NCBI GenBank assembly: GCA_020746875.1
Contig: JAGTJL010000045.1
Coordinates: forward strand, 1 to 64,000
DNA: 64,000 bases
Source of the DNA: Rhexocercosporidium sp. MPI-PUGE-AT-0058
Taxonomy: Eukaryota; Ascomycota; Leotiomycetes; Helotiales
Direction: 5' to 3'
Below the pieces are notes generated by a model that was given only the letters and a program-made list of their open reading frames with translations, was not told the DNA's origin and made no database searches. Positions 27,041 through 39,298 of this stretch are shown here, piece after piece (positions within the stretch are counted from its first letter, which is position 1; the number at the start of each line of letters is the position of its first letter). A program made the position numbers and the translations under genes.

Positions 27041-27699
27041 GTAACTTACGTAAGGAGAAAATCGTACGGATTCGTTTTTATACGACTTATATAAAAGCAT
27101 CTCGATTCGTAGTTAAGATTATCTGTTAAAACCAGAAATTTATAATTTTCCGTTCTTTAGATTAAATATCTCTTTTTTTCTTTTAAAAAGACCCGACGAT
27201 TAACGATAACACGAGAATTAGACTTAAATTAAGACAGCTTATCTCGGCAACCTGCTAATAGAGCTTAAACGGCCGAACTTAATTCCTTAAAGAGACGCCG
27301 GAAATTACAAATTGCAAATAAGAGAACTAGGAGAAATATTACTAGCTTTATATTTCAAACTAAGGCGTCTTTTAATAGTTCGGAATACGAAGAGTAGACT
27401 TTAACTTAAACTGAAATCGCTAAGTAATCCGAACTCCTAGTTCTAAGGTTCTTATTAATATTAATTTTAATTTATAATACCCTACTGGAATAAACTAAAT
27501 ATACGTTAACTGAAATTAACTAAGAGATCAGTGAATTTATTAGACCGGGATTAATAAGCCGGGATTAGAAGTTAATAAAGAATAAAAACCCACGAATATC
27601 GTTAATATTTAATAACAAAAATAATTAATATATATCTTTATTATTCACGGAATTTCCTGAGTTCCTGAACTCCGATTGAATTAAATCAAATATTAAAGC

Positions 27700-29200
27700 A
27701 AAGCCGGAAACCTTCTAAACTCAATTACCTTTATCCTCCCCAGACTTATTAAATATTTTAATTAGCAATTCTACAGAACCTTTAGACCTGAGTCTTGAAA
27801 ACTCGGAAATTATATCGGGAACTGAAGGGAACTTGCGAGATATAACTACTAGCGATATCAATTACTTCCTTCGAGGGATCATGCTTTTCCCCGGGTCAGC
27901 AGGCATACCTCTCTTCTCGGGAGTAAATATCTCGGATTTTCTGGAGCGATACGTGGAGATTAATATAGATTACGGAGTATTAGAGAGTGATTAAGTTATT
28001 CGTCTGCCTCGATATTACGATAACTTCCGACGGGATATTATTAAGACTCTCCCGGAATAGAAGAACAAGGAAAGATAAGAAGCATTAGCGAAAGTATTAA
28101 AGTCGGAATTCAAAGAACATGATCGATAATAAATCCGAGAGTCGATGAACTTTCTCTGAGAATTCATTATAATCCAACGTATTACTGCAGATCTTAAAGG
28201 CTACTGCCGACTTTATTCTCAAGTCTTAAAAGCTCTTGTATACCGGAAAATCCTTAGTAAAGTCGATTAAGGCAGACTCTTCCTCCTGGGATTACCGGCT
28301 TCCTCTCGAAATAAAATTATTAAATAATTCAAGATCGATGACTCTAAACCGGAATCTTATGAAAAGAAGTATCCCGAATTCATAGAACACGTTCTTAAGA
28401 CGGTCAAAAGTAAGCAAACAATAGAAGCTCTTCAGCAAGAGAAATAGCTAATAACGTCGTATACAAAGGAAATTCAGGACTTAATAAAAAAATATACTTA
28501 ACCTTTAATAATCACCGAAGTAACAAAAAAGGCACCCGTCACGCTGCCTTTCTCGGAAAAAGCTAAAGTAAATATTAATAAGATAAAAGCCTTAATTATA
28601 AAAATAACTGACTTAAAAATAAATCTTATTTATTTTAAATTAGACTAACTTTTGAATATAAAGCCTCACGTTCTAAAGTTTGGTCTTAAGAGTCGGATCT
28701 TATTTTAATATACTTAATATAAGTTCATTAGTCCCGGGTACTCTTAGCAGAATAATAGAAGCGGAATAGTGGATTTGGGCGGAAACGTTAGTATTAATGC
28801 AATAAAGTACGGGAATAGAATATGTAACTTCTGTAATAACTAGTTCGAAAGCTTATTATATAGGTTTAGAGATTAGTATTCCTTTTTTTATTACTTTATT
28901 GATAATAACGTTTATTATATTAATAAGTATAGGAAAATCTGTATTAGACCGCACCGAGAAGATACTTAATTAGCCCAGAAAAAGTCGGGATAATCTTAAG
29001 TCGTAGCGATTTAATAAAAAACTAATAATACGGAATACGATAAGAACCTAGAAGCACGCAAATCCAACCGCTTAGTTTATATTATCGAAAAACGATTAAA
29101 AGAGGTGGATTCGGCTTCGGAGAATCGGTTAAGTAATCCTTTTAACGTGAATATTATATAAAAGGGAAGTTAAGTTAATCTCAAAGGCCTTTTAATATTA
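27700..29200 (+). pseudogene. Gag region of Gypsy-A'
   Basis: A gag-like segment is readable around 27840-28420, including 'FSGVNISDFLERYVEI' and a downstream 'RLPRYYDNFRRDIIKTLP' stretch that I recognise from fungal Gypsy gag proteins. A cysteine-bearing I-C-N-F-C-N-N motif near 28826 is probably what remains of the zinc knuckle. Many Trp and Gln positions read as stops. It is inactive. Confidence 0.72.
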
Positions 29201-29299
29201 ATTAATACGGCCGGAGCTAGAAAGAAACTAATAAGTATAAGAAAACTACGTTTTATACTTTCGGCAAGAAAACGGGATTATGAAGTATTTTTAAATAAA

Positions 29300-32200
29300 G
29301 CGAATAAGGAATTAAGAAGAATCAGCGAAATTAACGAGAATAATAAAATAGAAGACAATCTTATTAGCCTTAAAGTTAAAATCATAATTAAACGCTTAAT
29401 TAAAGAAAAGAAGTCAGCCGGAGTTCTAAGGAAGGAAAAATAAGTAGATCAGTATACTTCGGTCGTAGCTTAAGAACGAGTAATAAAGAATATTATAAAT
29501 TAAAACTTGAACTTCAAGTTAAGAGACTTGTACGGATTATAATCGCGCTAAGATCGGATAATAAACCGCCAAATTCTAATTATTTTTACCGAAGGAAGAT
29601 ACGAGGTCGAGATTATACTTGCAAATGGCGAAAGAGCGTCTTAATCGAATTCAAGATTGAATAAGCTTTTTGCTAAAATAATTAATCTCGCGGAATTATT
29701 TAAAAAATCCCCTAAAAAAGGAGAAGTTCTAGTTAACGCGATCGCTAAACGAATTAAAATTATTCGTAATTGCCCAGAAATAGCTATATAAATACCGAAA
29801 TTATAAATTACGATAGCAAAACGAATTAAAAGTAGGGCTACGATCGACTATGAAGCGGAGATTAATATAATGAATCGAGCTGTAGCGGAGGAAGTAAGAC
29901 TCTTAATCTTGAATTATAAAGCTCTAACGTTTATTATTATTATCGGAGATAAATTCATATTCGCGAGTTATATTCAGAATATAATAATAAATATTAAAGG
30001 AATTGAAAATTATACCGATTTTATAATTATTAATAACGCAAGCTACGATATCTTATTAAGTATACTATTCATTTTAAAAAGTCGTATGAGTTTCGATTAC
30101 CTTGAGAATAGAATTATATAAGTAACTTTTTTGAATGTAAAGAGAATAGCGATTAAAAGAGTTATAATTGCTAAAGATAAAGCGGAGTACGAAGACGAAA
30201 CGGAAAACGTTTAATTAATATGCGTATTAAGGAGGATATTAGTTTTTAAGAGAGCTTAAATAGTTTGGATTTAAGGGATTTTATTAATAATCCGAGATTA
30301 TTAATTAAAAGTAGGATTTTAAGAGATTTTATAAGCGTTTCGGATCTTTAGTTATTATTAAAAGAGGTAAGGACAGAAGGAAAAGAATATAAGACTCTTA
30401 ATCCCGGATCAAGAGTTAAATATTAATTAAAACTAGAGATTTTCGCGTTTTAATTAGATAAAAATAAAGAAAACTTCTTTTTTGTATTCGATAGTTACTT
30501 ACTTGAAGCTCTACTGTTAGAATCGGTAAAGATTAATATATTATATAAAAGGAAAGCTAATAAAGTAAAGCTAGTTAATTTAAGGAAGACAAATAAGAAT
30601 ATACCTGGAGGAATTAATAACTGGTTCGAGGAAGACGAAAAAGCAAAGCTACTTCGCTCGGGAGGCAAATTTAATGACTTTATTACTAAAAGGTTCTCCG
30701 AGCTGGCGATAGGAAACAGATTAATAAAAAAACGGTTTAGATAACTGATTATTAAAAGATAAATCTCAGAATAAAAACGAGAACTCTTTTACGAAACGCT
30801 TTTAAATCGGGAAGCGGTATTAGCTTTCGACTGGACTTATTTAAAGAGAATTAAAAAAGAAGTTTTATTACTTCTAGAAATTAAAATAATACCGTATAAA
30901 GCGTAATAAGAAAAATCTTTTCTTATATTAAAAGCTTTATAAAATAAGATTATTTTAATATTAAAGGAGAAGCTAAAGCAAGGAATCTTAAAATAATATT
31001 ATAAATTATATAAGAATAAATAGTTTCTTGTAGCTAAGAAAGAAAAAAGATTATATCGACTTATTACGGCCGTAGTAAAAATGAACAGAATTACGGTACG
31101 AGATACGAATATTCTACTAAATATTAATTAATTCTCAACCGAATTTGCTAAATTAATTATGATATTACTAGTAGATTTTTTCTTAAGGTATGACCAGTTC
31201 TTATTACACGCTCGATTAAGGAATATGACAGCGATCTATACTTTAATTAGCTTATTCCGGATAACGAGACTTCTTTAAAGAGCAACTAACTTAATCGCTC
31301 AGTTCGTACAAGTAATTTATAAGATTCTTTTAAATTATATTCCTTATATAGCCTTACTTTATATAAATAATATAAGAGTCAAAGGTTCTACGTCGTTTTA
31401 TAATAATAAAGAAGTATTACTAGGAATCCGGAGATTTATTATAAAATATATTCAAAACTTAAACAGGATATTAGTGCGCTTCGAGAGAGCAAAGGCGACT
31501 GTCGGACCGAAGTCCTAATACTGCTTACCCGGGTTAAAAATTGTAAGATACGTCACGAATAGTAAAGAGCAGTACTTAAAGATATCGAAAATTTCGAAAA
31601 TTTACGAATAAGAGTAATATAAGAGCGTGACTAAAGTAAGGGCGTTTATTAAAGTTATAATATATTACCGCCTTTAGATTAAAAACTTCTTTATTATCGC
31701 GGCACCGATCTACGCTATAATAAAAAAAAGAGTTGAATTCGCTTAATTAAAACTTTAAAAAAAAGTTATGTAATTATTGAAAAATACGCTTTTTAATACA
31801 CTTACTTTAATTAAGATTAATTATAGGCCCGAAAGAGGCAAGATTATCTTGATAACGGATGCTAGTAAGATAAGCTAAGGAGCGGTCTTTTAATAATTAA
31901 ATAAAGATAAGAAGAGGCACCTTACGCGATTCGAGAGTAGATTATGAACGAAAGCCGAGAGCTAATATAATATTATAAAGAAAGAATGCCGAAGGACTCT
32001 TAAAGTAATAAAAAAAATGCGAAATAAGCTTTATAAGGTATATTTCATCCTTGAAACTGACGCTAAAGTTCTTATAAAATAACTTAATAATATAGTAAGC
32101 GATTTATCCGGAGCGCTATTAATAAACTGGATTACTTAAATGCGACTGATGGATTTTAAAGTCAAATATATCTTTAAGAACAGAAATACGACGGCAGATA

Positions 32201-33627
32201 AATTATTTAAACGAGGAAGAGAATATCCTTCGGATATTATAGAATAACGAAAGCAGGATATTAACGAATAGATTATAACCGAATTAAAAGCAATTATAAT
32301 ATTTAAAATAATAACGAAAAGACTAATAAGCCCGGATTATAACTCTTAAGAGCGAATTCTTAACGACACTTATTTTAATAACTCGGAAGAGATCGCCCGC
32401 TTCTTAATAAACCTTAAACGCCCGGCTATAATTAAACTAAGTGATTTTAAACGCTTTAAGAATAAAGCTTTCTAGTATCTCGTTCGCAACCGTAATCTAT
32501 ATAAAAAAGCTGATAATATGTACTTAATAAGGCTTATAATAAACAATAAGGCCAAGCGGCATTAAGTTATCTCTGAGTGCTATAAAGAAAGCGGACATCG
32601 AAGGGAAGAAATAATATATTATTACTTTATTAAGTATTTTTTCTAATAAGGTTTATTTAAAGACTATAAGGCTTTCTGCAAGAGCTGCATAAGTTATCAA
32701 AAACGGAAAGCAAGGAGAGAAGAGAATCTTTTATACTTTACGTAGCTTATAAGAATATTTGAGAAAGTGAGCTTAAATATCGTACGAGTTCTAATTATAA
32801 ATAATAAGAAGAAATGCTTTATCCTTATAAGAAAGGATTTGTCAGGATAAATTAAAGGAAAAGCCTTAAGCTTAATTACGGCAGAAGAAATAATAAAATT
32901 CTTTTAAAAAGACCTTATTTGCCGTTATAGATTATTTAAAAGATTAATTATTAATAAAAGACCGGAAAATAAAAGAATCGCTTATGCCTTTATAATTAAA
33001 TATAATATTAAAAAAATTCAAATCTCGGCGTATAATTTTAAAAGTAACGGAACAGCAGAAAAAGCTTATCGAGATATTCTAAATAATCTCTTTAAAGTAA
33101 TAAAAGGAGGCTTTTATCATTAAATATAAAAATTCTCGCATATTTTATTCGCTTTACGGACGTTTATTTATCAGTTAATAAGAATAATATTATTCTTTTT
33201 ATTATATAAACGAGAACTTATATTACTTCTTGAAAACAGATTCCCGGTCTAAAGAATATTTGATTATAGACAAATTAAAACGAGAAAGGATCTCTTAATA
33301 ATAAGATGCTAATAACTGGAATTACGTAATAAAGATATCTAGGAAATTATTTTATAAAAGAAATAATATAAAAAAGCAAGTAAAGCATTCTAAAATAAAA
33401 CGAAAAACATGAAAAACATATCGATTCGAGAGGGAGATTTGGTTCTAACGTACGATATAAAGCGTGCAATTGATCTCTCGGCAAATAATAAGCTTAATTA
33501 TCGGTGGCTAAGACTATTCCGAGTATCAAAAGCAAATAATAAGAAAGGTTATTACTTTCTTCGCGAATTCAATAAAGTTCCTTTACGAGGCACTTTTCCA
33601 GCAAATCGATTGAAACGATTTTATTAA
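29300..33627 (+). pseudogene. Pol polyprotein of Gypsy-A'
   Basis: Domains in order: a retropepsin-like end at 29870-30121 (83 open codons, with A-S-Y-D-I-L-L-S near its end); reverse transcriptase around 30900-31450 with the catalytic box changed to Y-I-N-N-I near 31370 (both Asp to Asn, as G-to-A RIP would give); RNase H 31855-32230 starting T-D-A-S and ending F-K-V-K-Y-I-F-K-N-R-N-T-T-A-D-K-L; integrase from about 32560 with a mutated HHCC finger; and a 72-codon C-terminal module at 33409-33627 (E-G-D-L-V-L..P-L-R-G-T-F-P-A-N-R-L-K-R-F). Stops interrupt most domains. The catalytic residues and frame are lost, so it cannot be functional. Confidence 0.88.
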
Positions 33628-34399
33628 TAAAACTAAACTTTATTTTTATTAAATCTAAACCTTTAAATTAATTCTAAAAACTTAAACGGAAAGTCAAATA
33701 GCAGCGAATTTAAAGATTTTAAGGCCGAAATTATATTATTAGCGACTAAAGAGCGCTAAATTCTATCTCGCATTCAAATTATCCCTTTTTTACTGACGTA
33801 GGCTTAAAAAGCCGCTTATAAGACTATTTTCTTTTAATTCTTTATATATTTTTATTTTTTCAAAGGTAAAGTTACTTCCGATTGTGATTAAGAACGGGTA
33901 TTTTAATAGTTTTTGTAGTTTATAATTTTATTTGCTTTTTTTTATTTATTCTCTTTTAATTATATTACGCGTATTTCTAAGTATTTCAAACGCTTTATTA
34001 TATTTCGTTTTTTATTTTTTTATTTTTTTTATTTTAAAAGCTTTCTTTTCTAGATCTTAATATAAAAAGCTTAATCTTATATATTTCTCCTTTTTCTTAA
34101 GTCGTTAATTGCTCTCTTTTATTAATAATTATTACTTCTTAAGCGGAGTTAAAATGCCTCTCGCTTAAGATTATTTATTTGCTTTATTTAATTTGAAGTT
34201 ACGTATATTTATTTAAAAAGTAAATATTATAAAAAGTACTGGTTTCTTAATTAAGAATAAGCTAATAACTTTATTATATATCGCAAGAAAAGAAGCAGCT
34301 TTCTAAGGCGAAAGGATTAGTAAGCTCGCTTAAGGAGTATTTAAATTAGTTTTCCTTATATCTTATTTCTAATCCCTTATACTAATTATATTAAATTTC

Positions 34400-37300
34400 A
34401 AGAATCCTCGATCTGGGCCACGTCTCCGCAAAAAACTTCGAAAGCTACTTTAAGTCGGGAAATCCAGCCGATTTTGACTCGTAATCCCGGATCAGGAATC
34501 AAAATTACTTATAAAAATACTACTTAAACCAAATTAAATAAGAAGCCGGCCAAAGGCAACTTATAATCCCGGCTTATTAATTATAAAGCGTATCGCTATT
34601 AACTTAGCGGTTATAATAAGAGATATATTAAATAACGAAGTCTAAGAAATTGCCGGACTCTTATTTAAGTTTAATTTAATTAGAAGTTTAAGCGCTAAAA
34701 GCTCTAAGAAATTAGCTACGCTAATAAAGTCTAAATCTAAGATTATTACGAAGCGAACTCGTAATCCCGGATCAGGACTCGTGTTTTCTATTTTTTTTAA
34801 AAGAAAAACGTTAATTTCGACTGCCGAAATTAAAAAAGTCTTTAATACTTTTAAGCTGGACGAGAAACGACTTTTAATAAGTATAAGAAATAAGAGTATT
34901 AAATAAGCTTTAAAAGTAGAAGATAATAATCTCGTTAATTAATATAATATAATTATTAAGCATTTAATAAAAAAGAAAGGGTTCGATAAGGAGGAATATA
35001 ACTAGAATAATAAAAACTTTTACGATTAAGTCTAAGATATAATAAATAAAAGAAATAAGCGGTTTAAAAGTGAAAAGAGGCTTAATTATTTACTTATCTC
35101 TAATTGAATAAAGATGTTTCGAAAATATTATATAGAAGTAATAAGTAGGAATAAAGCCCGAGGGCAGCTTGCTACGCTAGCAGAGAAAGTCAAGCCGTTT
35201 CCCTTAATAATTAAAGCCTTAAATAAGTTTATCTTCGATGAAGCTTGACTGAAGCGGATCGAAGGAGGAGGCGCGTTAAGAAGTCGGAAGAGCACTAGGC
35301 TTTCGCCTGGCACTGTCAATTAATACTGGATAGCGTAAAAGGATAACGTAAACTTTCTTAAGAAAATCCAGACTCTTTTATTAAATAAAGCTTTCGCTAA
35401 GATTAAATTCAAAGTTTCCCGTTATAAGCTTCTTGTTTCTACGGATAAGAATAAGACCGTGCTATTAGGAGACTTTTCAGATGAAAGCGAGACGCATATC
35501 TTTATAATTATTAAGCAAGAAGTTATTCTTAAAGAAGTAAAGTAGTTAACCGCAACTCCTGATCCCGGATCAGAAGTCGCCGCCTTTTAAGCAACCAGTC
35601 TAGCGTCTCCGACCCCGGATCTTAGATTAAGAACTAAAGCTCCTGAAATAATCGAATAATCAACCGCGACTCCTAATCTCGGATCAAAAGTCGATAAAGT
35701 CATAAACCCAGCCTCGCCTTTTATAGTTTCTACACCCCCCCTTTCTGAACCTCCAACTGATCTTTCCGAGTCCTATAAGTCGATTAAAGTCCTTCTAACC
35801 GATAATCCTAGCTTAGAAGTCGAAGAGCCCGTAATTCCAGATCCCTTAGAGGATCTCGTGCCAGATCTTATGCCAGAGTCCAGTCGATAAAAGGAAACTC
35901 GGGTTTCCGCATTAACTAAATCCCTAAAAGAAATTATAAAAAAGCCAACTCCGGTTTCCTTTATAAACTAATTCCCCGACCTAGCCCCGCTTAATATTAT
36001 TAGCCATAGTTCGCTAGCTAAATCTCCTCCGGAACAGTTAAGCAATTAACTTGCTTATACAATCCTTAATTTTCCTAAGGAATTACAGGATTTTATTATC
36101 GAATGCATGGACGTCGAGTGAAATCGACTTCGGAAGAATGCCTTCAAAGCAAGAGTTGAGCTAACAGAAGAGGATTTACTAGCTGCGGCAATAAACCGTA
36201 TCTAATGTCATGCCTTAAAACTTCGTGCGCTTCTTAAAGCCGAATTTAACCCTGCTTACATTATGGGTATCGTAAAGCCAGCTAAAGGCATTATTAAAAG
36301 AACTTATAATCCCGGATCAGGAGTCGCTATTAGAGTTTTCTTAAAAGAAAGATATAATATATTTAATATCGAGCTGAATACTGAAAGCTATTATTATAAG
36401 ATCCTAGAACTAATTAAGATTATCTTAGAATTCGGAGACCCGTTCGAGATGAATTCATTACTGGCGGTTTGCTTGCGATTCGCAAAGTATCTTATTATAA
36501 AACGAATCGACGCATAAGAAGGAGAGGAAGGAAAGATAATATACGCGTTTTATATCCGATACTTCGCAGATTATTATAATATATTACAAAAGAGATTAAA
36601 AGTTACGGAAATCTAGAAAAATATTTAATAACTCAGAAATTATAAAAAAGACTCGAAAACTTTTCGCTTTAATCTTAGCTTTACTAAAATATTTAAGAAG
36701 TTTAAAGACGCGGAAAATATAAAGCATAAAGTATAATTAAGCTATTCGAACTTCAAATCAACCGCAAAAGCTTTAGCATAAGCTTCGGATCTGAGATAGA
36801 CTAAAAACCTTCAAGAGCGATACTTAACACTAAAGGCATTTAATATACTCGAGAAGTCTGATTACTCCGTTTCAGACTTCTCGCTTAGTGTTAAATATAT
36901 TTTCTTTCTCGGTTCTAAAAAAGCTAAGCTTATTAACTTTTTTAAATCGGAGTTCAAAATATATTAGTTTTATTACCGGGACACGGGTAAGACTAGTTCG
37001 CTAACTGCTTTTATATATAATATAATTTATAATATTTCTTAGCAATATCTTCGCTAAGATCACGGATTATATTTTATTATTTTGGCAGGTCGAAAGGACG
37101 ATAATCCCAGACTTATTACTTATTCTGAAGTTCCGATTTATCCCGGAATTAAAGCTTATAACGTAGTTAATTTTATAAAAGCTGATATCGAGGACGACTA
37201 AAAAGCTAAATCTACTCGTAATCCCGGATCAAGAATTACGCCGATAGCTTCACGAATTCTTAATTATTATTTTATTTCGGTTAATCAGGCACTTATTAAA

Positions 37301-38800
37301 TATATTTCCGGTTACTTTACTTCTTATTTATATATTAATATCGTTATTAATAAGAAGTCGAATAAGCGTTTTTATATTATTAACTCAAGAAAGAAAGGCG
37401 CGATTTCGAAATACGCCTAATACGCTTAAACTAAGGACTCTTTATTTAGATCGCTCGGAAATAATATATTTTCATTTTCGCTTTTAACGAGATAAGGGTT
37501 TGTCTTGCGCTTAGCTACTGGAACGAAACGAAAGGACGTTATAAGCTTTATCGTATTCTTTAATAATTATACTGCGGTTATGAACGAATATAATCTAAAG
37601 AATAAGGTTTTAATAAATAAGCTTATGTTATTTGTCCTCCGATTACAATATCCCTCGGTCCTTCGATGGGAAGTAAAATTAAAGACTTACGTATTATTCT
37701 CGGCTATAGTTTTTGTGATAAGGCTAGGCCTGTTATCTAATGCCCTTATAGGACGATTACCTTAAACTGACTCCTTTATTATTAAAGAAGCCCGCTACTT
37801 TTTTAATCTTAAAGAAAAAGAATTGTCCGTATATTTTTAAGAGCATAAGTCCTTCTAATATATTATTATATATAAAGCCTAAATTCAGGTTCGAGAGCGG
37901 GAAGAGTAATTATATAAAAAAAAGTCTTAAGCACTTTAAACCGGAAAAACTGAACCTATTAAGGCTAATAATATCGTCGATCTTATAGTCTTGGAAGAGC
38001 TGAGTAAGGCAGGCTATAACGTTAAGATAAAGGAACTCCTAAGACAATCGAAATCGGAAGATATTCTAAACTAAGACTCGGAAAGTGAAGTTATAACTAA
38101 TCTAACTCTTAATCCCGAACTACAAGTCGCCGTAAGCGAAAGAGCATTTATATTAACGCTTAACGCAGGTCTTGAGGCAGATTTAGAGCGAACTTTTAGT
38201 CTCGTAAATAAGAATGAATAAGAAACCGTAATTATAACCTTTAATTTCGGCTTAAGAGTTACGGCTTTTGAGATCTAGCACGTTACTTTTAAAAAACTAA
38301 TTATAACGAAGGAAGTTATAAGATTAAGTTTAAGAGTTATAAGCTTTAAGGAAATCGACTTAAGAAATAAGGCTTAAAGAGAGGCTCGAAGAGCAAAGAA
38401 CGATAAGCTCATGAATCGACTGATAGCAGAAGATACTGCCGCGACTTATAAAGTATTAACCGATAGACCTTCAAGCCTCTCTAGCAAGCTAAAAATCAAG
38501 CTCAGTCTTAAGGTCAGTAATCCAGGACTTAAAGGACTAACAATACCCTCTTAGAGATTACTTATTCTTATTATTAAGCTTTAGCTACCGGAAGATATCT
38601 TTTACGATAATAATAGTAAATTATAAAAAAGTGGATCGAAGAAAGTTAATTACGTTTTACTTATTTTAAAGGAAGACTTAGACGGAGATAAATCCTTTAC
38701 TTTTAAGGCGAAAAATAAGCGTAATACCGGAGCAACTTTAGCCCGAGTTATAAAGAAGGGCAAGAAGCACTTTTAAGCTCGAATCATAAGTCGGTATATA
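34400..38800 (+). pseudogene. Long decayed second reading frame of Gypsy-A', family not recognised
   Basis: Between pol and the 3' LTR the plus strand reads almost continuously in one frame (frame of 36263 and 37505) from about 34.7 to 38.8 kb, interrupted mainly by single TAA/TAG/TGA codons of the kind RIP makes. That is roughly 1,350 codons. Open pieces are 36263-36517 (84 codons) and 37505-37765 (86 codons). The first third is Pro/Ser/Thr-rich and holds several T-x-N-P-G-S-x-V repeats. The middle has 'YRDTGKTSSLTAFIYNI', which is not a convincing P-loop. The end is Lys-rich. The motif at 34484 is in another frame, so an indel lies near there. I do not recognise the family; it is neither env nor a second copy of gag by eye. 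Confidence 0.55.
34484..38128 (+). repeat. Dispersed ATCCCGGATCAGGA-type coding repeat in the extra frame of Gypsy-A'
   Basis: Near-identical units begin at 34484, 34764, 35562, 36309 and 37221. Diverged units begin at 35612, 35675 and 38112. A further copy is at 30401 in pol. All are on the plus strand and all read in the T-x-N-P-G-S-x-V register, preceded by ACTCGT, ACTCCT or similar. They stand out as small G+C-rich islands in A+T-rich DNA. Spacing is irregular (60-1100 bp), so this is not a tandem array. Confidence 0.8.
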
Positions 38801-39001
38801 TTATTAATTAACTAAACCTCTTTCTTTTGTTTGTTTCGATATAAGCTAGAAAGGATATTAAAATAGAAAAGTCTAGCGTTATTTTTTTTTTATTTTAAAA
38901 AAATATCTTTTTTTTTTTTCTTTCTTTTTTTTCTTTAATAAGCCGAGCCATAAGTAGGCAGAAGTAGTCGGGGGCGACTACTTATTATAGTTAAGGACGG
39001 A

Positions 39002-39220
39002 TATAAAGTGGCGATTTTAGCTAGGAAATAATGCTTAAAGCGTTATTTAAGGAATTAGGCATATAACTTTTAAAAGTTCGTATAAGAGGCCTTTCTCTTA
39101 TATAAAATTAAAAGAATTAAATACTTTTCCACTTTGAATCTTGACTCTTAGAATTACTAGGCTCCTTGCCTGGTGCTTTTCGCCGTGCTTCCTTCTTTGT
39201 TTGTTGTAGCCTTCATATTA
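39002..39220 (+). repeat. 3' LTR of Gypsy-A'
   Basis: 219-bp partner of 26822-27040, starting TATAAAGTGGCGATTTTAG (TG mutated to TA). It keeps more C and G near its end (GTGCTTTTCGCCGTGC) than the 5' copy. It closes the element. Confidence 0.9.
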
Positions 39221-39298
39221 AGAGATACTTAAATTCTTATTTATTAACTATTATCGAGGCAATTTATAAAATAATATATTAAATATTAATCGAGTCAT

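Larger units (their letters stand above)
26822..39220 (+). mobile_element. Full-length Gypsy-type LTR retrotransposon A' with an extra 3' reading frame
   Basis: The element is 12,399 bp between two collinear 219-bp LTRs (26822-27040, 39002-39220). It is the same family as element A but in the opposite orientation and uninterrupted. Order on the plus strand: gag (about 27.7-29.2 kb), protease (end at 29870-30121), reverse transcriptase (YLDD box near 31370), RNase H (31855-32230), integrase (32.5-33.3 kb), C-terminal domain (33409-33627), then 5.4 kb before the 3' LTR holding a long decayed frame (about 34.4-38.8 kb). LTR differences are almost all transitions. I could not establish a target duplication, and the LTR 3' ends are uncertain by about 5 bp. 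Confidence 0.9.

Noticed and set aside
36960..36990. P-loop ATPase motif in the extra frame of Gypsy-A' (D-T-G-K-T-S)
   Set aside because: The G-x-x-x-x-G-K-T/S spacing is not met and no Walker B or other support was seen in this mutated sequence.
26812..39226. A 5-bp target duplication for Gypsy-A'
   Set aside because: Candidate flanks (ATTAA on the left) match on the right only if the LTR end is moved into a position without a CA-type terminus; left unassigned.
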